Below, piece after piece: positions 1-8,240 of a stretch of 35,885 nt of DNA. This stretch comes from Opitutaceae bacterium (lineage in GTDB: Bacteria; Verrucomicrobiota; Verrucomicrobiia; Opitutales; Opitutaceae). Each line of letters starts with the position of its first letter. Positions within the stretch are counted from its first letter, which is position 1. The stretch lies in assembly GCA_005792355.1 (NCBI GenBank), contig SXSC01000106.1, forward strand, positions 1-35,885, in the 5' to 3' direction. The translations under genes and the position numbers were made by a program. The notes below the pieces were generated by a model. It saw nothing but the letters and a program-made list of their open reading frames with translations, was not told the origin of the DNA and ran no database searches.

Positions 1-183
1 CTCACGCTGTTCTGATCCCCGCCGGCGTTCCCGTTCTATATCTCAATCACAATCGCATACCGTGCGAAACGCCGATCCAGCGCCGCGCCCGCCATCTGAT
101 ACCCAAAAAATGAGGCCATCGCGTTTCGAAATCACGCTCAGAACGGCACCGGGGCCGCCTTTGACAGCGACACCCGGGTCGAG

Positions 184-1005
184 GTGCGGCGCTTCGTGCA
201 GGAACCGTTCACCCCCAATCGCGCGGACGCCGACGTGGAGCCGTCAATTTCGCAAACGCAGACGTTTGTTTCCCGGGGAGCGGTCGGGCTCTGCAACAGC
301 AAGCTCGTCGCGGGAAGCAGCATGAATTATAGCACGGCCCTTGGCTCGGTGAATATTCGCGGGAAGAAAATCGTGATCGAGGCGGCCAACGACGTGACGA
401 GGATTTCCATGCTGGAGGGAGAAAGCACCGTGCGCGGCGGTGCGAACGACCAAGGCGGTCTCACCTTGAAAGTGGGCGAGCAGGCACTGATTCGACGGGG
501 AGTGGGGGGCATGCCCAACACCGTGCGGATTCAAGCGATTCCTCAGGATGAATTGCCGAAATTGGACGACAAGGTGGCGATGGCCTGCATGGCGAAAAAA
601 ACCGTCTATTTTGAAGTACGGGAACGAACGGTAGACGTCACCAGTAGAGCCGCAATCGAAGTGGCAGCCGCTGAAACCGCCCCTGCCGCCCCGGACGCCG
701 CCAAGTCAACTGAAACCGCCGCTGGCAGTTCCACCGAAAACGCCGCAGGTGCCTCGACTGCTAACTCCGCTGGCGGGGCCACCAATGCGCCAACTGGCGG
801 CACGACCTCCGCCGGCAGCGCCGCGGCTGGCGGATCGAATCAGCCAACCGGCAGCACGGCCTTTACGCCGATTAATGCGTTCACCCCGGTTCCCACGCCC
901 GGCACTCCCGGAGGCACGGTGGTAATCCGTGAGATTGTCCCCGTCGTGATCCTGCCCGTTACGCTGCCGGTTGAATTTACCGTCAGCACAGCGAAGATAA
1001 ATTAA
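184..1005 (+). pseudogene. FecR-like domain protein, N-terminus missing
   Basis: The protein resembles periplasmic FecR-like domain proteins common in Verrucomicrobia. Evidence is the stretch around residues 30-75, where a Pro/Ser-rich segment is followed by SRGAVGLCNSKLVAGSS and ALGSVNIRGKKIVIE, the usual 'function as regulator or surface-linked beta-domain' pattern. From about residue 150 it becomes low-complexity Ala/Thr/Gly/Pro sequence and ends in a short hydrophobic tail. The only usable start is GTG 184, but FecR-like sequence (AFDSDTRVEV) already begins upstream, and the open frame runs back only to the in-frame TGA at 97-99 with no start codon between. No signal peptide is present. 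The gene is therefore truncated, frameshifted or misassembled at its 5' end. It sits 32 bases before the barrel gene and probably belongs to the same export operon. Family call moderate; the broken 5' end is seen directly. Confidence 0.6.
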
Positions 1006-1037
1006 GCCATGGGAGCCATGGAGGAAACGGGCTTTTG

Positions 1038-2234
1038 ATGACCTCGCATCGCGAGTTTCGCCGTGCTTTGGCCGCCATCCTGGCGACGCTGATTGCCTGT
1101 CCGCCTGCGCGCGCCCTCATCTCGCTCAACGACGGCCGTGATCGGCTTTTCGTCAACGGCTCGGTCACGATCAGCGGGGATTCAAACGTTTTTGCCAACA
1201 GCGACAACCGGGGAGACTTGGTGTATTCGACGTCGCTCAGCGCGGACTACACCCGACGGGCTGGATGGATTGGCGTGAACGCACATGTCTCGGTCGGTTC
1301 TTCGCGCTTCGCCGAACTCAAGGGCCAGGATTTCGACAATCCCAGCCTGGGATTGGAATTCACCAAACAGTCCGGCCGCACCACCGGCTCCCTCACCCTT
1401 TCCGCTTCCAAGGAAAGCCGCGCGGATGCCTCCGTGAATTTGCGCAGCACGTCGTGGAACATCCCGGTGGGACTGAACTTCAAGTACCCGATTGTCAGTG
1501 TGTATACGCTGGCCGGCTCGCTGGGATATTCCTCCCGCCGGTACCTCGAAGAAACCGTATTTTCCAGTCTCTCGAGCTATAGTGCCTCGTTGGACCTCTT
1601 TCGAATCTTGAGCGCGGAACGGGAAATGATCGCCGGTTATCGCTATCGCCTCAGTGAATCTTCGCGCAGCACCACCAGCACCGATCATGCGCTTTCACTG
1701 GGGCTGAGCGGAAAACTGATCCGCGGCCTCAAGGGCAGTGTGCGGGTCGGATACCAGACTCGCGGCGCGAGCGGCGGCATCGTCGCCGGCGAGGCCAGAC
1801 CCAGGACTAAATTCGACTCCTGGACCGCGAGCAGCTCCTCGAGCTACTCCTTCACCCGGAAACTCTCGCTCAGCGGTTCACTCGCCAAGGATTTCTCGAC
1901 CACGGCGACCGACTCCTATGTCGACACGACCAATGCCTCGCTGCAGTTACAATACGCGTATAATTCCCACTGGAATGCCGGAGTCGGGGCCGATTTTGGC
2001 GACAGCAAGTTCCTGGGTGAAGGTGGGCGAATCGTGCTCAATCCCGGCCCGCCACCGCTGCTGGGAGCAGCCCGCCATGACAACTATCTGAGCTGGAACG
2101 CCTCGGTTGGGTACTCGATGAACGAGCACCTCAAGGCCTCGCTCAGTTATTCGTGGTTCCAGAATTGGTCCTCCATCGCGTTTGCCGATTTCGTCCGTTC
2201 CTCCTGGTCCTTCTCCGCCTCAACCCGCTGGTAG
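1038..2234 (+). CDS. Outer-membrane beta-barrel protein of the polysaccharide export operon
   Basis: The 398-residue product has a signal peptide (AILATLIACPPARA, about residues 10-25). The rest is alternating polar/aromatic strands rich in Ser, Tyr and Trp, such as LSLGLSGKLIRGLKGSVRVGY, ending in the aromatic sequence SWSFSASTRW typical of barrels inserted by BAM. No enzyme motif is visible. The ATG at 1038 is chosen over the TTG just before it because GAGGAAA at 1021-1027 lies at usable distance. The stop is 4 bases before the Wza-type gene, so the two are probably co-translated. By position it may be an outer-membrane component or accessory of exopolysaccharide secretion, similar to barrels found beside exosortase/EPS loci. 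Barrel call is strong; exact role is inferred. Confidence 0.75.
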   Translation: MTSHREFRRALAAILATLIACPPARALISLNDGRDRLFVNGSVTISGDSNVFANSDNRGDLVYSTSLSADYTRRAGWIGVNAHVSVGSSRFAELKGQDFDNPSLGLEFTKQSGRTTGSLTLSASKESRADASVNLRSTSWNIPVGLNFKYPIVSVYTLAGSLGYSSRRYLEETVFSSLSSYSASLDLFRILSAEREMIAGYRYRLSESSRSTTSTDHALSLGLSGKLIRGLKGSVRVGYQTRGASGGIVAGEARPRTKFDSWTASSSSSYSFTRKLSLSGSLAKDFSTTATDSYVDTTNASLQLQYAYNSHWNAGVGADFGDSKFLGEGGRIVLNPGPPPLLGAARHDNYLSWNASVGYSMNEHLKASLSYSWFQNWSSIAFADFVRSSWSFSASTRW

Positions 2235-2238
2235 ACGC

Positions 2239-2880
2239 ATGAAGCACGCCTCACTCCTGCTTGTTCTCCTGACCGCTGGCACCGCGTTAGACTCCGCATC
2301 GGCGGCGACTCCCGCAGCCCAGAAGGCCGGCCCCGCCATAGCGGAAAAAAAATATGTCGCCTATCGGATCACCCGTGGCGATCGGCTGTCGGTTGCCTTG
2401 CTGGGAGAACAGGATCTGCGCGGCGGTGGTCTCCGCGTGGAAGCGATCGGCACCATCAACCTCCCTTTGATTCAAAATATTCGCGTGGTCGGTCTGACCG
2501 TCGCCGAGGCTCAGGACGCCATCGGGAAGGCGTATCGGGAGGGCCGCTTTCTCCGCAATCCACAGGTGACTGTCACGATTGACGAATATTCTCCCCGCAC
2601 CGTGATTATCAGTGGCAAGGTCAACATCCAGGGCCGTCAGGAAATCCCGCCCGATACTGAATTCACCATCAAGGACCTGATCGCCAAGGCCGGAGGCTTC
2701 AGCGACACGGCCCGGGGCACGGCCGTGCGCGTGCAACGCACCATGCCCGACGGCTCCCTCAAAGTTTTCACCCTCGACGTCGAGAGCGCCATCAAGGGCA
2801 AGAGTACGTCCACGGCAAAGGACGCCGCCTTTGTGCTGGAACCAGACGATACGATCTACGTTCCGGAAAAACTTATCTAA
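2239..2880 (+). CDS. Wza-type polysaccharide export protein (Poly_export + SLBB)
   Basis: This 213-residue periplasmic/outer-membrane protein belongs to the polysaccharide biosynthesis/export family. A signal peptide covers about residues 1-22 (LLLVLLTAGTALDSASA). A Poly_export domain follows (YRITRGDRLSVALLGEQDL, then EAIGTINLPLIQNIRVVGLTVAEAQDAI, split here only in wording). A single SLBB-like domain starts near VIISGKVNIQGRQEIPP and ends with PDDTIYVPEKLI. It is shorter than E. coli Wza and has only one clear SLBB, as in minimal export proteins of many environmental bacteria. There is no obvious lipobox Cys. The ATG at 2239 follows the barrel stop by 4 bases, and the Wzc-type gene starts 13 bases after this stop, so the three form one operon for moving a polymer across the outer membrane. 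Confidence 0.9.
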   Translation: MKHASLLLVLLTAGTALDSASAATPAAQKAGPAIAEKKYVAYRITRGDRLSVALLGEQDLRGGGLRVEAIGTINLPLIQNIRVVGLTVAEAQDAIGKAYREGRFLRNPQVTVTIDEYSPRTVIISGKVNIQGRQEIPPDTEFTIKDLIAKAGGFSDTARGTAVRVQRTMPDGSLKVFTLDVESAIKGKSTSTAKDAAFVLEPDDTIYVPEKLI

Positions 2881-2893
2881 ACCACCCATCGCG

Positions 2894-5056
2894 ATGGCTG
2901 AAGCTTCGAACAAATCTCCCACTCCTCCTCGCGCCGCACAACACGACGACGAGGCGGTTGAGCGGCGTTCCCTGCGCGATTACTTCATTATTCTGCGGGA
3001 GCGGTTCTGGATCGCGCTGCCCCTGGCCCTGCTCGTCTCGATTCTTTACGGCTACAACAAAATGCAACAGACGCCGATGTACTCGGCGCGGGCCACGATG
3101 CAATTTGAGAAGCCGGACACCGTGGTGCAGCTGCAGGGCGTGGTCGACCAGTCCGTGCGGTCGGACATCGACATGAACACCAACCTGGAAATCCTCAAGA
3201 GCGGCATGCTCTCGGCCCAGGTGCGGACTTCATTTACGCCCGAGGAGCAGTTGATTCTCAAGCGTGCCGCGTTGAAACGGAGTCCGCCTGGAACCGATCC
3301 AAATTCCATCGGGATCGACCTGGGCTCGATGAATCCAATTCCGTCCCGGGCGAGTTTTATCATCGGGATCAACGTCTACCATCAGGACCCGGAGGCGGCC
3401 ATGATTGTCGCCAACAAATTTGTCGATGGTTTCATGAACTACCTCTTCAGCAAGGGGACAACTGGTAATCAGGGGGCCGTGCAATTTCTGACCGTCCAGG
3501 CCGATCGGCTCCGCAAGGAATCGGAAGAGGCCGACCGCGTGCTCCAACGGTACCAGAAGGAAAAAAATCTGCTCTCCCTGGACAGTTCGCTGAACTTGGT
3601 GACGGAACAGATGAAAAAAACTTCGGCGTATCGCGAGGATGCGCGCATGCGCCTGAACCAGATCGACGAGAAGATGAAGCAAATCGAACGGTTCCGGACG
3701 GAAAAACGCAACCTGCTCGAAATTGGGGAAATTGGCGGGCATTTCGCAGTGGCACCTTTGAAGGGCCAGCTCAACCGGCTGCAGCAGGAGATGAGTCTGC
3801 TCTCCGAACGCTATTTTGAGCGACACCCCGAGATGATCAAGAAGACCAACGAGATCAACGTGACGGAGAGCGATCTCACGCGGGCGGTCGATCAAGCCAT
3901 TGCCGAACTGAAGACGCGCCAGGCCGAGGCGCGGCAGGCGGCCAATTCAGCCGACGAAGAATTCACGCGGGCGGAGAAAGCGCAGATCGATCTCAGCGAC
4001 ACCAGCATCGCCTACCGCAGTCTGAAGACCGACGCTGACTCCAAGGAGCAAAATTATCGCGCCTTGTTGAGCCGGCTCAACGAGACGAAAACGGTCAAGA
4101 ACATCGAAAACGTGCCGGTGCGCCCGCTCGACCGCGCCACCCTCAATCCCAACCCCATATCGCCGGACAAGGCCCAAATCACGAAAACGTGCGTCGGCCT
4201 CGGCGTCCTGATCTTCCTCGGGGTCGCGGTCGGCCTCAGTTTCATCGATGACCGGGTGAAGAGTGCCTGGGACGTGGAGTCGTTCATCGGGGCCAACCTG
4301 CTTGGGATCATTCCGGACCTGGCCTCGCTGAAGGATGACGAGAAATACCGGCTGCTCGCCGACGACAACCAAGCCCCGGGAGTCGAGGCGTTTCTCAGTG
4401 TCTACAGTTCCATCAAGATTCACTCGAAGCTCGATTTCCCCAAATCCATTCTCGTCACCAGCACCATTCCCGGCGAGGGCAAGACCTTGATTTCCTGCAA
4501 CACCGCCGGCAGCTTCGCGCGCCACGGCAAGAAGACGCTGTTAATCGACGGCGATCTCCGCCGACCGATGTTGCACCGCCATTTCAAGCAACAGAACAAC
4601 GCCGGCTTGATTCCCTGGTTTGAGGGTGGCGGCGCAATGGAGGGCGACCTGGCGACCAATCCGGCGCTCGGCATCATTCCAGTTGGTGAGAATCTCTCCT
4701 TGCTCTGCTCGGGTGGACGTTCGAAGAGCCCCACCGAACTGCTGGAGAATCCCCTGTTCGGGCAGTTGCTCGAACGCCTCAAACGCGAATACGACCTGGT
4801 GATTGTCGATTCACCTCCCCTCGGCGCCGTGACGGATTCGTTGCTGATTGCCGAGCGCATCGACGAGGTCGTGTACGTCTGCCGATTCAATCGCGCATAT
4901 CGCAAACACATCCGCCTCTACATGCGCGCGCTGCGCAATGGCAAGAACGAGGTGCTCGGCATCGTGCTCAATGGCCTCTCCCCGCGACGGATCGAGTATT
5001 ACTCCAATTACCGCTACTACCGCAGCTACAAGAAATATTACGGCGCCCAAACGTAG
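2894..5056 (+). CDS. Wzc-type chain-length regulator / BY-kinase
   Basis: The 720-residue inner-membrane protein controls polysaccharide chain length and autophosphorylates on tyrosine. A first membrane segment lies at about residues 36-55 (FWIALPLALLVSILYGY). A Wzz-like periplasmic region with long coiled coil follows (about 60-425). A second membrane segment is near 431-452. The cytoplasmic kinase has Walker A (STIPGEGKTL, about residue 527), Walker A' (LLIDGDLRRP, about 549) and Walker B (LVIVDSPPLG, about 635). The C-terminus is a tyrosine cluster, YYSNYRYYRSYKKYYG, the expected phosphorylation tail. ATG 2894 (MAEASNK) is chosen because it follows the wza-type stop closely. It is complete, and the kinase is fused rather than split as in Gram-positives. 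No glycosyltransferase genes lie in the window. Confidence 0.95.
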   Translation: MAEASNKSPTPPRAAQHDDEAVERRSLRDYFIILRERFWIALPLALLVSILYGYNKMQQTPMYSARATMQFEKPDTVVQLQGVVDQSVRSDIDMNTNLEILKSGMLSAQVRTSFTPEEQLILKRAALKRSPPGTDPNSIGIDLGSMNPIPSRASFIIGINVYHQDPEAAMIVANKFVDGFMNYLFSKGTTGNQGAVQFLTVQADRLRKESEEADRVLQRYQKEKNLLSLDSSLNLVTEQMKKTSAYREDARMRLNQIDEKMKQIERFRTEKRNLLEIGEIGGHFAVAPLKGQLNRLQQEMSLLSERYFERHPEMIKKTNEINVTESDLTRAVDQAIAELKTRQAEARQAANSADEEFTRAEKAQIDLSDTSIAYRSLKTDADSKEQNYRALLSRLNETKTVKNIENVPVRPLDRATLNPNPISPDKAQITKTCVGLGVLIFLGVAVGLSFIDDRVKSAWDVESFIGANLLGIIPDLASLKDDEKYRLLADDNQAPGVEAFLSVYSSIKIHSKLDFPKSILVTSTIPGEGKTLISCNTAGSFARHGKKTLLIDGDLRRPMLHRHFKQQNNAGLIPWFEGGGAMEGDLATNPALGIIPVGENLSLLCSGGRSKSPTELLENPLFGQLLERLKREYDLVIVDSPPLGAVTDSLLIAERIDEVVYVCRFNRAYRKHIRLYMRALRNGKNEVLGIVLNGLSPRRIEYYSNYRYYRSYKKYYGAQT

Positions 5057-5166
5057 CGCGGCGTCGGGGCGCGGGCAGCCGATACTTTCAGAGCTGCGCC
5101 ACGAGTCCCTGTTTCCTCCCGGCATTTCCGGCTTCAATCCGCCCGCGGGTTCATCAAGCTGCCGGC

Positions 5167-6015
5167 GTGGCCCTCCCTTCCGCTTTTCTTCCCGCCAATT
5201 TCGACGCCCGCCGACCCCTGGCCTTGATCGCGGGTCAAGGCTCATATCCCAAGATGGTCGCCGCGGCGGTGCGCGCCGCCGGCATCCCCCTCAAGCTGAT
5301 CGCCTTTGAAGCGGAGACCCTGCCCGAATTGGTGGCGTCGTTTGGTCCGGATGATCTCCGCCGGCTAAAGGTCGGTCAGCTGGGACACATGCTCGAAGCC
5401 CTGCGTGATTTCAAAGCCGGCTACGCGCTCATGGCCGGCCAGATCACTCCCCGCCGGCTCTTCCATGGGCTGCATCCCGATCTCAAGGCGACCCGCATCC
5501 TACTTTCACTGAAACGACGCAACGCCGAGACGATTTTCGGCGCCATCGCCGGCGAGATTGAGTCGCTGGGCGTCACGCTGCTCGATGCCCGGGCCTTCCT
5601 CGACGCGCATCTCGTTTCGTCGGGCTGCATGACCGGAAGAAGTTTTCCCATCGATCCGGAATATGTCTCCCACGGCGTGCAAATTGCGCGGGAATCCGCC
5701 CGCCTCGACATCGGCCAGGGCTGCGTCGTACGCAAGGGAACGGTGCTGGCCATCGAGGCCTTTGAAGGCACGGACGAAATGCTCCGACGGGCCGGGAGCT
5801 TCAAGACTGATGCCACACTCTTCGTCAAGACCGTCAAGGCGCGTCAGGACTGGCGCTTCGACGTCCCTTGTTTTGGCCTGCGCACCCTTGAGACAATGCG
5901 CGAAGCCGGCCTTGCCGCCGCCGCCCTCGAGGCCGGCAGGGTGATCCTGCTCGACAAACCCGCCGTGCTGCAACAGGCGCGGGCCTGGGGGATCAGTCTG
6001 CTCGGTTTCGAATAA
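5167..6015 (+). CDS. lpxI: UDP-2,3-diacylglucosamine pyrophosphatase LpxI
   Basis: LpxI removes UMP from UDP-2,3-diacylglucosamine to give lipid X in lipid A synthesis, replacing LpxH in many lineages. The 282-residue product has the LpxI N-domain (LALIAGQGSYPKMVA, about residues 17-31) and the C-terminal catalytic domain. There, DIGQGCVVRKGTVLAIEAFE and GTDEMLRRAG are followed by FVKTVKARQDWRFDVPCFG, all hallmark segments of the family. The GTG at 5167 is the first usable start after the frame opens, and no ATG fits the N-domain. It is 110 bases after the Wzc-type gene, so it may or may not share its transcript. Its presence shows that the cell makes lipid A. Length is typical. Confidence 0.93.
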   Translation: MALPSAFLPANFDARRPLALIAGQGSYPKMVAAAVRAAGIPLKLIAFEAETLPELVASFGPDDLRRLKVGQLGHMLEALRDFKAGYALMAGQITPRRLFHGLHPDLKATRILLSLKRRNAETIFGAIAGEIESLGVTLLDARAFLDAHLVSSGCMTGRSFPIDPEYVSHGVQIARESARLDIGQGCVVRKGTVLAIEAFEGTDEMLRRAGSFKTDATLFVKTVKARQDWRFDVPCFGLRTLETMREAGLAAAALEAGRVILLDKPAVLQQARAWGISLLGFE

Positions 6016-6032
6016 CTCCCGGGCAGTTGCCC

Positions 6033-6050
6033 CCGACGCTTGCGCGTCGG
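6033..6050. repeat. Perfect short palindrome in the lpxI-nuclease spacer
   Basis: CCGACGC (6033-6039) and GCGTCGG (6044-6050) form a 7-bp stem with a TTGC loop. It lies 27 bases before the next start codon and has no T tract, so it is not a standard terminator. The arm-TTGC-arm design resembles the other GCTTGC-centred palindromes in this window (34963-34974 and 35054-35069), which suggests one dispersed repeat class. A role in mRNA stability is possible. Confidence 0.5.
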
Positions 6051-6077
6051 CAGGGATGCCTCCATCGTCTGGGCGCC

Positions 6078-6548
6078 ATGCAAAAAGACGTCGTCCTCGT
6101 CGCCATCAAAGGCGTCATGCCCACCGCCAATGGTTGTGCCGTCTTCCTGGGCAACGACGACAAGACCTTTGTCATTTACGTCGATCACTCCGTCGGCAAT
6201 GCGATCCAGATGACGCTCAACGGAGTTAAGAAGGACCGCCCGCTCACCCACGATTTGATCGGCAGCCTGCTGCTCGGCCTCGGTGCTCAGCTCGATCACA
6301 TCGTGGTGAACGACGCCCGCGAAGGCACGTTCTTTGCCCGCATTCTGCTCCACATGGAGAACGAACTCGGCAAGAAAATTGTCGAAATCGATGCACGCCC
6401 GAGTGACTCGATCGTTCTGGCGCTCCAGCAAAAACGCCCGATTTACGTCGCCCGGGCGGTCTTCGACAGCGTCGAGGACATGACTGAGATTCTGGAACGG
6501 GTGTTGAAACAGCAGGCGGAAGAACCGGACGACGACGAAAAGACCTGA
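6078..6548 (+). CDS. Bifunctional nuclease (BFN/DUF151) family protein
   Basis: The 156-residue protein matches the BFN domain family, small cytoplasmic proteins of which some plant and Thermotoga members have been linked to DNase/RNase activity. Typical segments are the N-terminal VALVAIKGVMP-like start (DVVLVAIKGVMPTANG), the middle HDLIGSLLLGLGAQLDHIVVND, and the most conserved piece EIDARPSDSIVLALQQKRPIYV near residues 103-122 (the DARPSDA-type motif). The tail is acidic (EEPDDDEKT). ATG 6078 is chosen because homology begins there; upstream in-frame sequence is the palindromic spacer. It ends 8 bases before the dihydrouridine synthase gene, so these two are probably co-transcribed. Its actual biochemical role here is unknown. 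Confidence 0.85.
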   Translation: MQKDVVLVAIKGVMPTANGCAVFLGNDDKTFVIYVDHSVGNAIQMTLNGVKKDRPLTHDLIGSLLLGLGAQLDHIVVNDAREGTFFARILLHMENELGKKIVEIDARPSDSIVLALQQKRPIYVARAVFDSVEDMTEILERVLKQQAEEPDDDEKT

Positions 6549-6556
6549 GCGGCTGC

Positions 6557-7654
6557 ATGACCCCCGCCGTCGCACCCACCGCCCTGCCCGCCGGCCTGCA
6601 GCCGGGCGCGCCGTTCACCGCGCTCGCCCCGATGCAGGATGTCACCGACCTGGCCTTTATGCGCGTCGTGGCGCATTACGGCGCACCGGACTTTTTCTTC
6701 ACCGAGTTCTTTCGCGTGCACACCCAGTCACGACCGGAAAAACACATCCTAAGATCAATCGACGAGAATCGCACCGGACGGCCCATTTTTGCCCAGCTCA
6801 TCGGCGAAGATCTGGGACATCTCGCCCGCACAGTGCAGGCTCTGCTTCGCCACCCGATCGCGGGAATCGACCTCAACCTCGGCTGCCCCGCACCCAAGGT
6901 CTACAAGAAGAATGTGGGCGGTGGCCTGCTGCGCGAACCAGCCAAGGTCGGCGCAATTCTGGCCATGCTGCGGGCCGAAGTCCCGGGACTCCTCACCGTC
7001 AAGATGCGAATCGGTTTCGCGGACGCCGGGAATTTTGATCGCCTCCTTGACTTGATCAACGAGCACCGGGTGGACCTGCTCAGCGTGCACGGCCGCACGG
7101 TGAAGGAGATGTACCGCAGCGAGGTTCACTACGATTTGATCGCGCACGCCGTTTCCCGCGTCGCCTGCCCCGTGCTCGCCAACGGCAACGTGACCTCCGC
7201 CGCCCGCGCCGGCGCCATCCTAACCACCACCGCCGCCGCCGGCGTGATGATCGGCCGCCACGCGATTCGCAACCCCTGGATCTTCCGCCAATGCCGCGAG
7301 CAATTCTCCGGCGCCACCCCGGCGCGGGTGACGCTGGCCGACGTGCGCGACTACGTGGAGCGCCTCTATCGCGCCACGCAGGCACCCGGCCTGCTGGAAC
7401 GACTGCAGGTTAACAAAATGAAGAAGTACCTCAACTTTGTCGGGCAAAGCGTCGACGCCTCCGGCGCGTTTCTGCACGACATGCGTCGGACGGAGTCGGA
7501 GCTTGAGCTCTTTCGAGTTTGCGACCGTCACCTGCTCGCAGAGCCCGCGCGCGAGTTTCCCCCCGAACCGTATCCCGGCGTGATCGCCCGGCCAAACTGC
7601 GAGACACCCCACGCCTTGACCGACGGCTGTTCACTCGAAACCATCACCGCCTGA
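6557..7654 (+). CDS. tRNA-dihydrouridine synthase (Dus family)
   Basis: This FMN-dependent enzyme reduces uridines in the tRNA D-loop. The 365-residue protein shows the TIM-barrel start FTALAPMQDVTDLAF (residues about 17-31). The catalytic-cysteine motif is DLNLGCPAPKVYKKNVGGGLL. Then come the Lys/Arg segment LTVKMRIGF, the HGRT motif (LLSVHGRTVKEMY) and the FMN-phosphate segment VMIGRHAIRNPWIF. A helical C-terminal domain follows. The Dus subfamily cannot be assigned by eye. It starts 8 bases after the BFN-type gene and ends 32 bases from the convergent sufT stop. Confidence 0.93.
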   Translation: MTPAVAPTALPAGLQPGAPFTALAPMQDVTDLAFMRVVAHYGAPDFFFTEFFRVHTQSRPEKHILRSIDENRTGRPIFAQLIGEDLGHLARTVQALLRHPIAGIDLNLGCPAPKVYKKNVGGGLLREPAKVGAILAMLRAEVPGLLTVKMRIGFADAGNFDRLLDLINEHRVDLLSVHGRTVKEMYRSEVHYDLIAHAVSRVACPVLANGNVTSAARAGAILTTTAAAGVMIGRHAIRNPWIFRQCREQFSGATPARVTLADVRDYVERLYRATQAPGLLERLQVNKMKKYLNFVGQSVDASGAFLHDMRRTESELELFRVCDRHLLAEPAREFPPEPYPGVIARPNCETPHALTDGCSLETITA

Positions 7655-7686
7655 AACCGGCGGGGCGGGGGCGATCGCGGTGGCGT

Positions 7687-8226
7687 TTACTCCAAACCCA
7701 AGGCCTTGCGGCCGGTCTCCGAGATCATCTGCGGCGCCCACTGCGGATCCCAGACGATGTGCACGCGGGCCGATTTTACTTCAGGCAGCTGCGCGATTTT
7801 CTGCCGCGCATCCTCGGCGATCACCGGACCCATGCCACAACCCGGCGCGGTCAAAGTCATCTTTACCTCCACCACGTGCCCACCGTCAGCCGCCTGTTCG
7901 ATCGCGAGATCATAGATCAGGCCGAGATCGACAATGTTGACCGGAATCTCCGGATCGAAACACGTCTTCAATGCCTCCCAGACCGCGCGCTCGCTGAATT
8001 CGCCAGCCGGGGCCGCGGCACCGGTCTCACCGGCCGGCACAAAGCCATCAAGCGCGCCCGCGTTCTCCCGGGCGATGCGAAACAATCCGTGATCGGTCCG
8101 CACCGTCACATTGCCACCCAGGGTCTGGACGATCTGGACCTCCGTCCCGACGTCCAACGAGACGGCGTCGCCCGCGGGAATGAGGGTAGCGGGGCAGTCG
8201 CGCGCTAGTTTGAAGAGTTGGGACAT
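7687..8226 (-). CDS. sufT: SufT-type Fe-S assembly protein (DUF59/MIP18 domain)
   Basis: The 179-residue product matches the long SufT form of Fe-S cluster maturation proteins. An N-terminal extension of about 75 residues (LIPAGDAVSLDVGTEVQIVQ) precedes a DUF59 domain. That domain contains ALKTCFDPEIPVNIVDLGL, then MTLTAPGCGMGPVIAEDARQ, where the Cys is the conserved domain cysteine. It ends with ARVHIVWDPQWAPQMISETG, as expected for SufT. ATG at 8226 is chosen because homology begins with MSQLFKLARDCP. It lies 14 bases downstream of sppA on the same strand, so it is probably translated from the sppA transcript. No other suf gene is in the window, so the cluster machinery must lie elsewhere. 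Confidence 0.88.
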   Translation of the reverse strand: MSQLFKLARDCPATLIPAGDAVSLDVGTEVQIVQTLGGNVTVRTDHGLFRIARENAGALDGFVPAGETGAAAPAGEFSERAVWEALKTCFDPEIPVNIVDLGLIYDLAIEQAADGGHVVEVKMTLTAPGCGMGPVIAEDARQKIAQLPEVKSARVHIVWDPQWAPQMISETGRKALGLE

Positions 8227-8240
8227 GGATTTGGGCGTAA

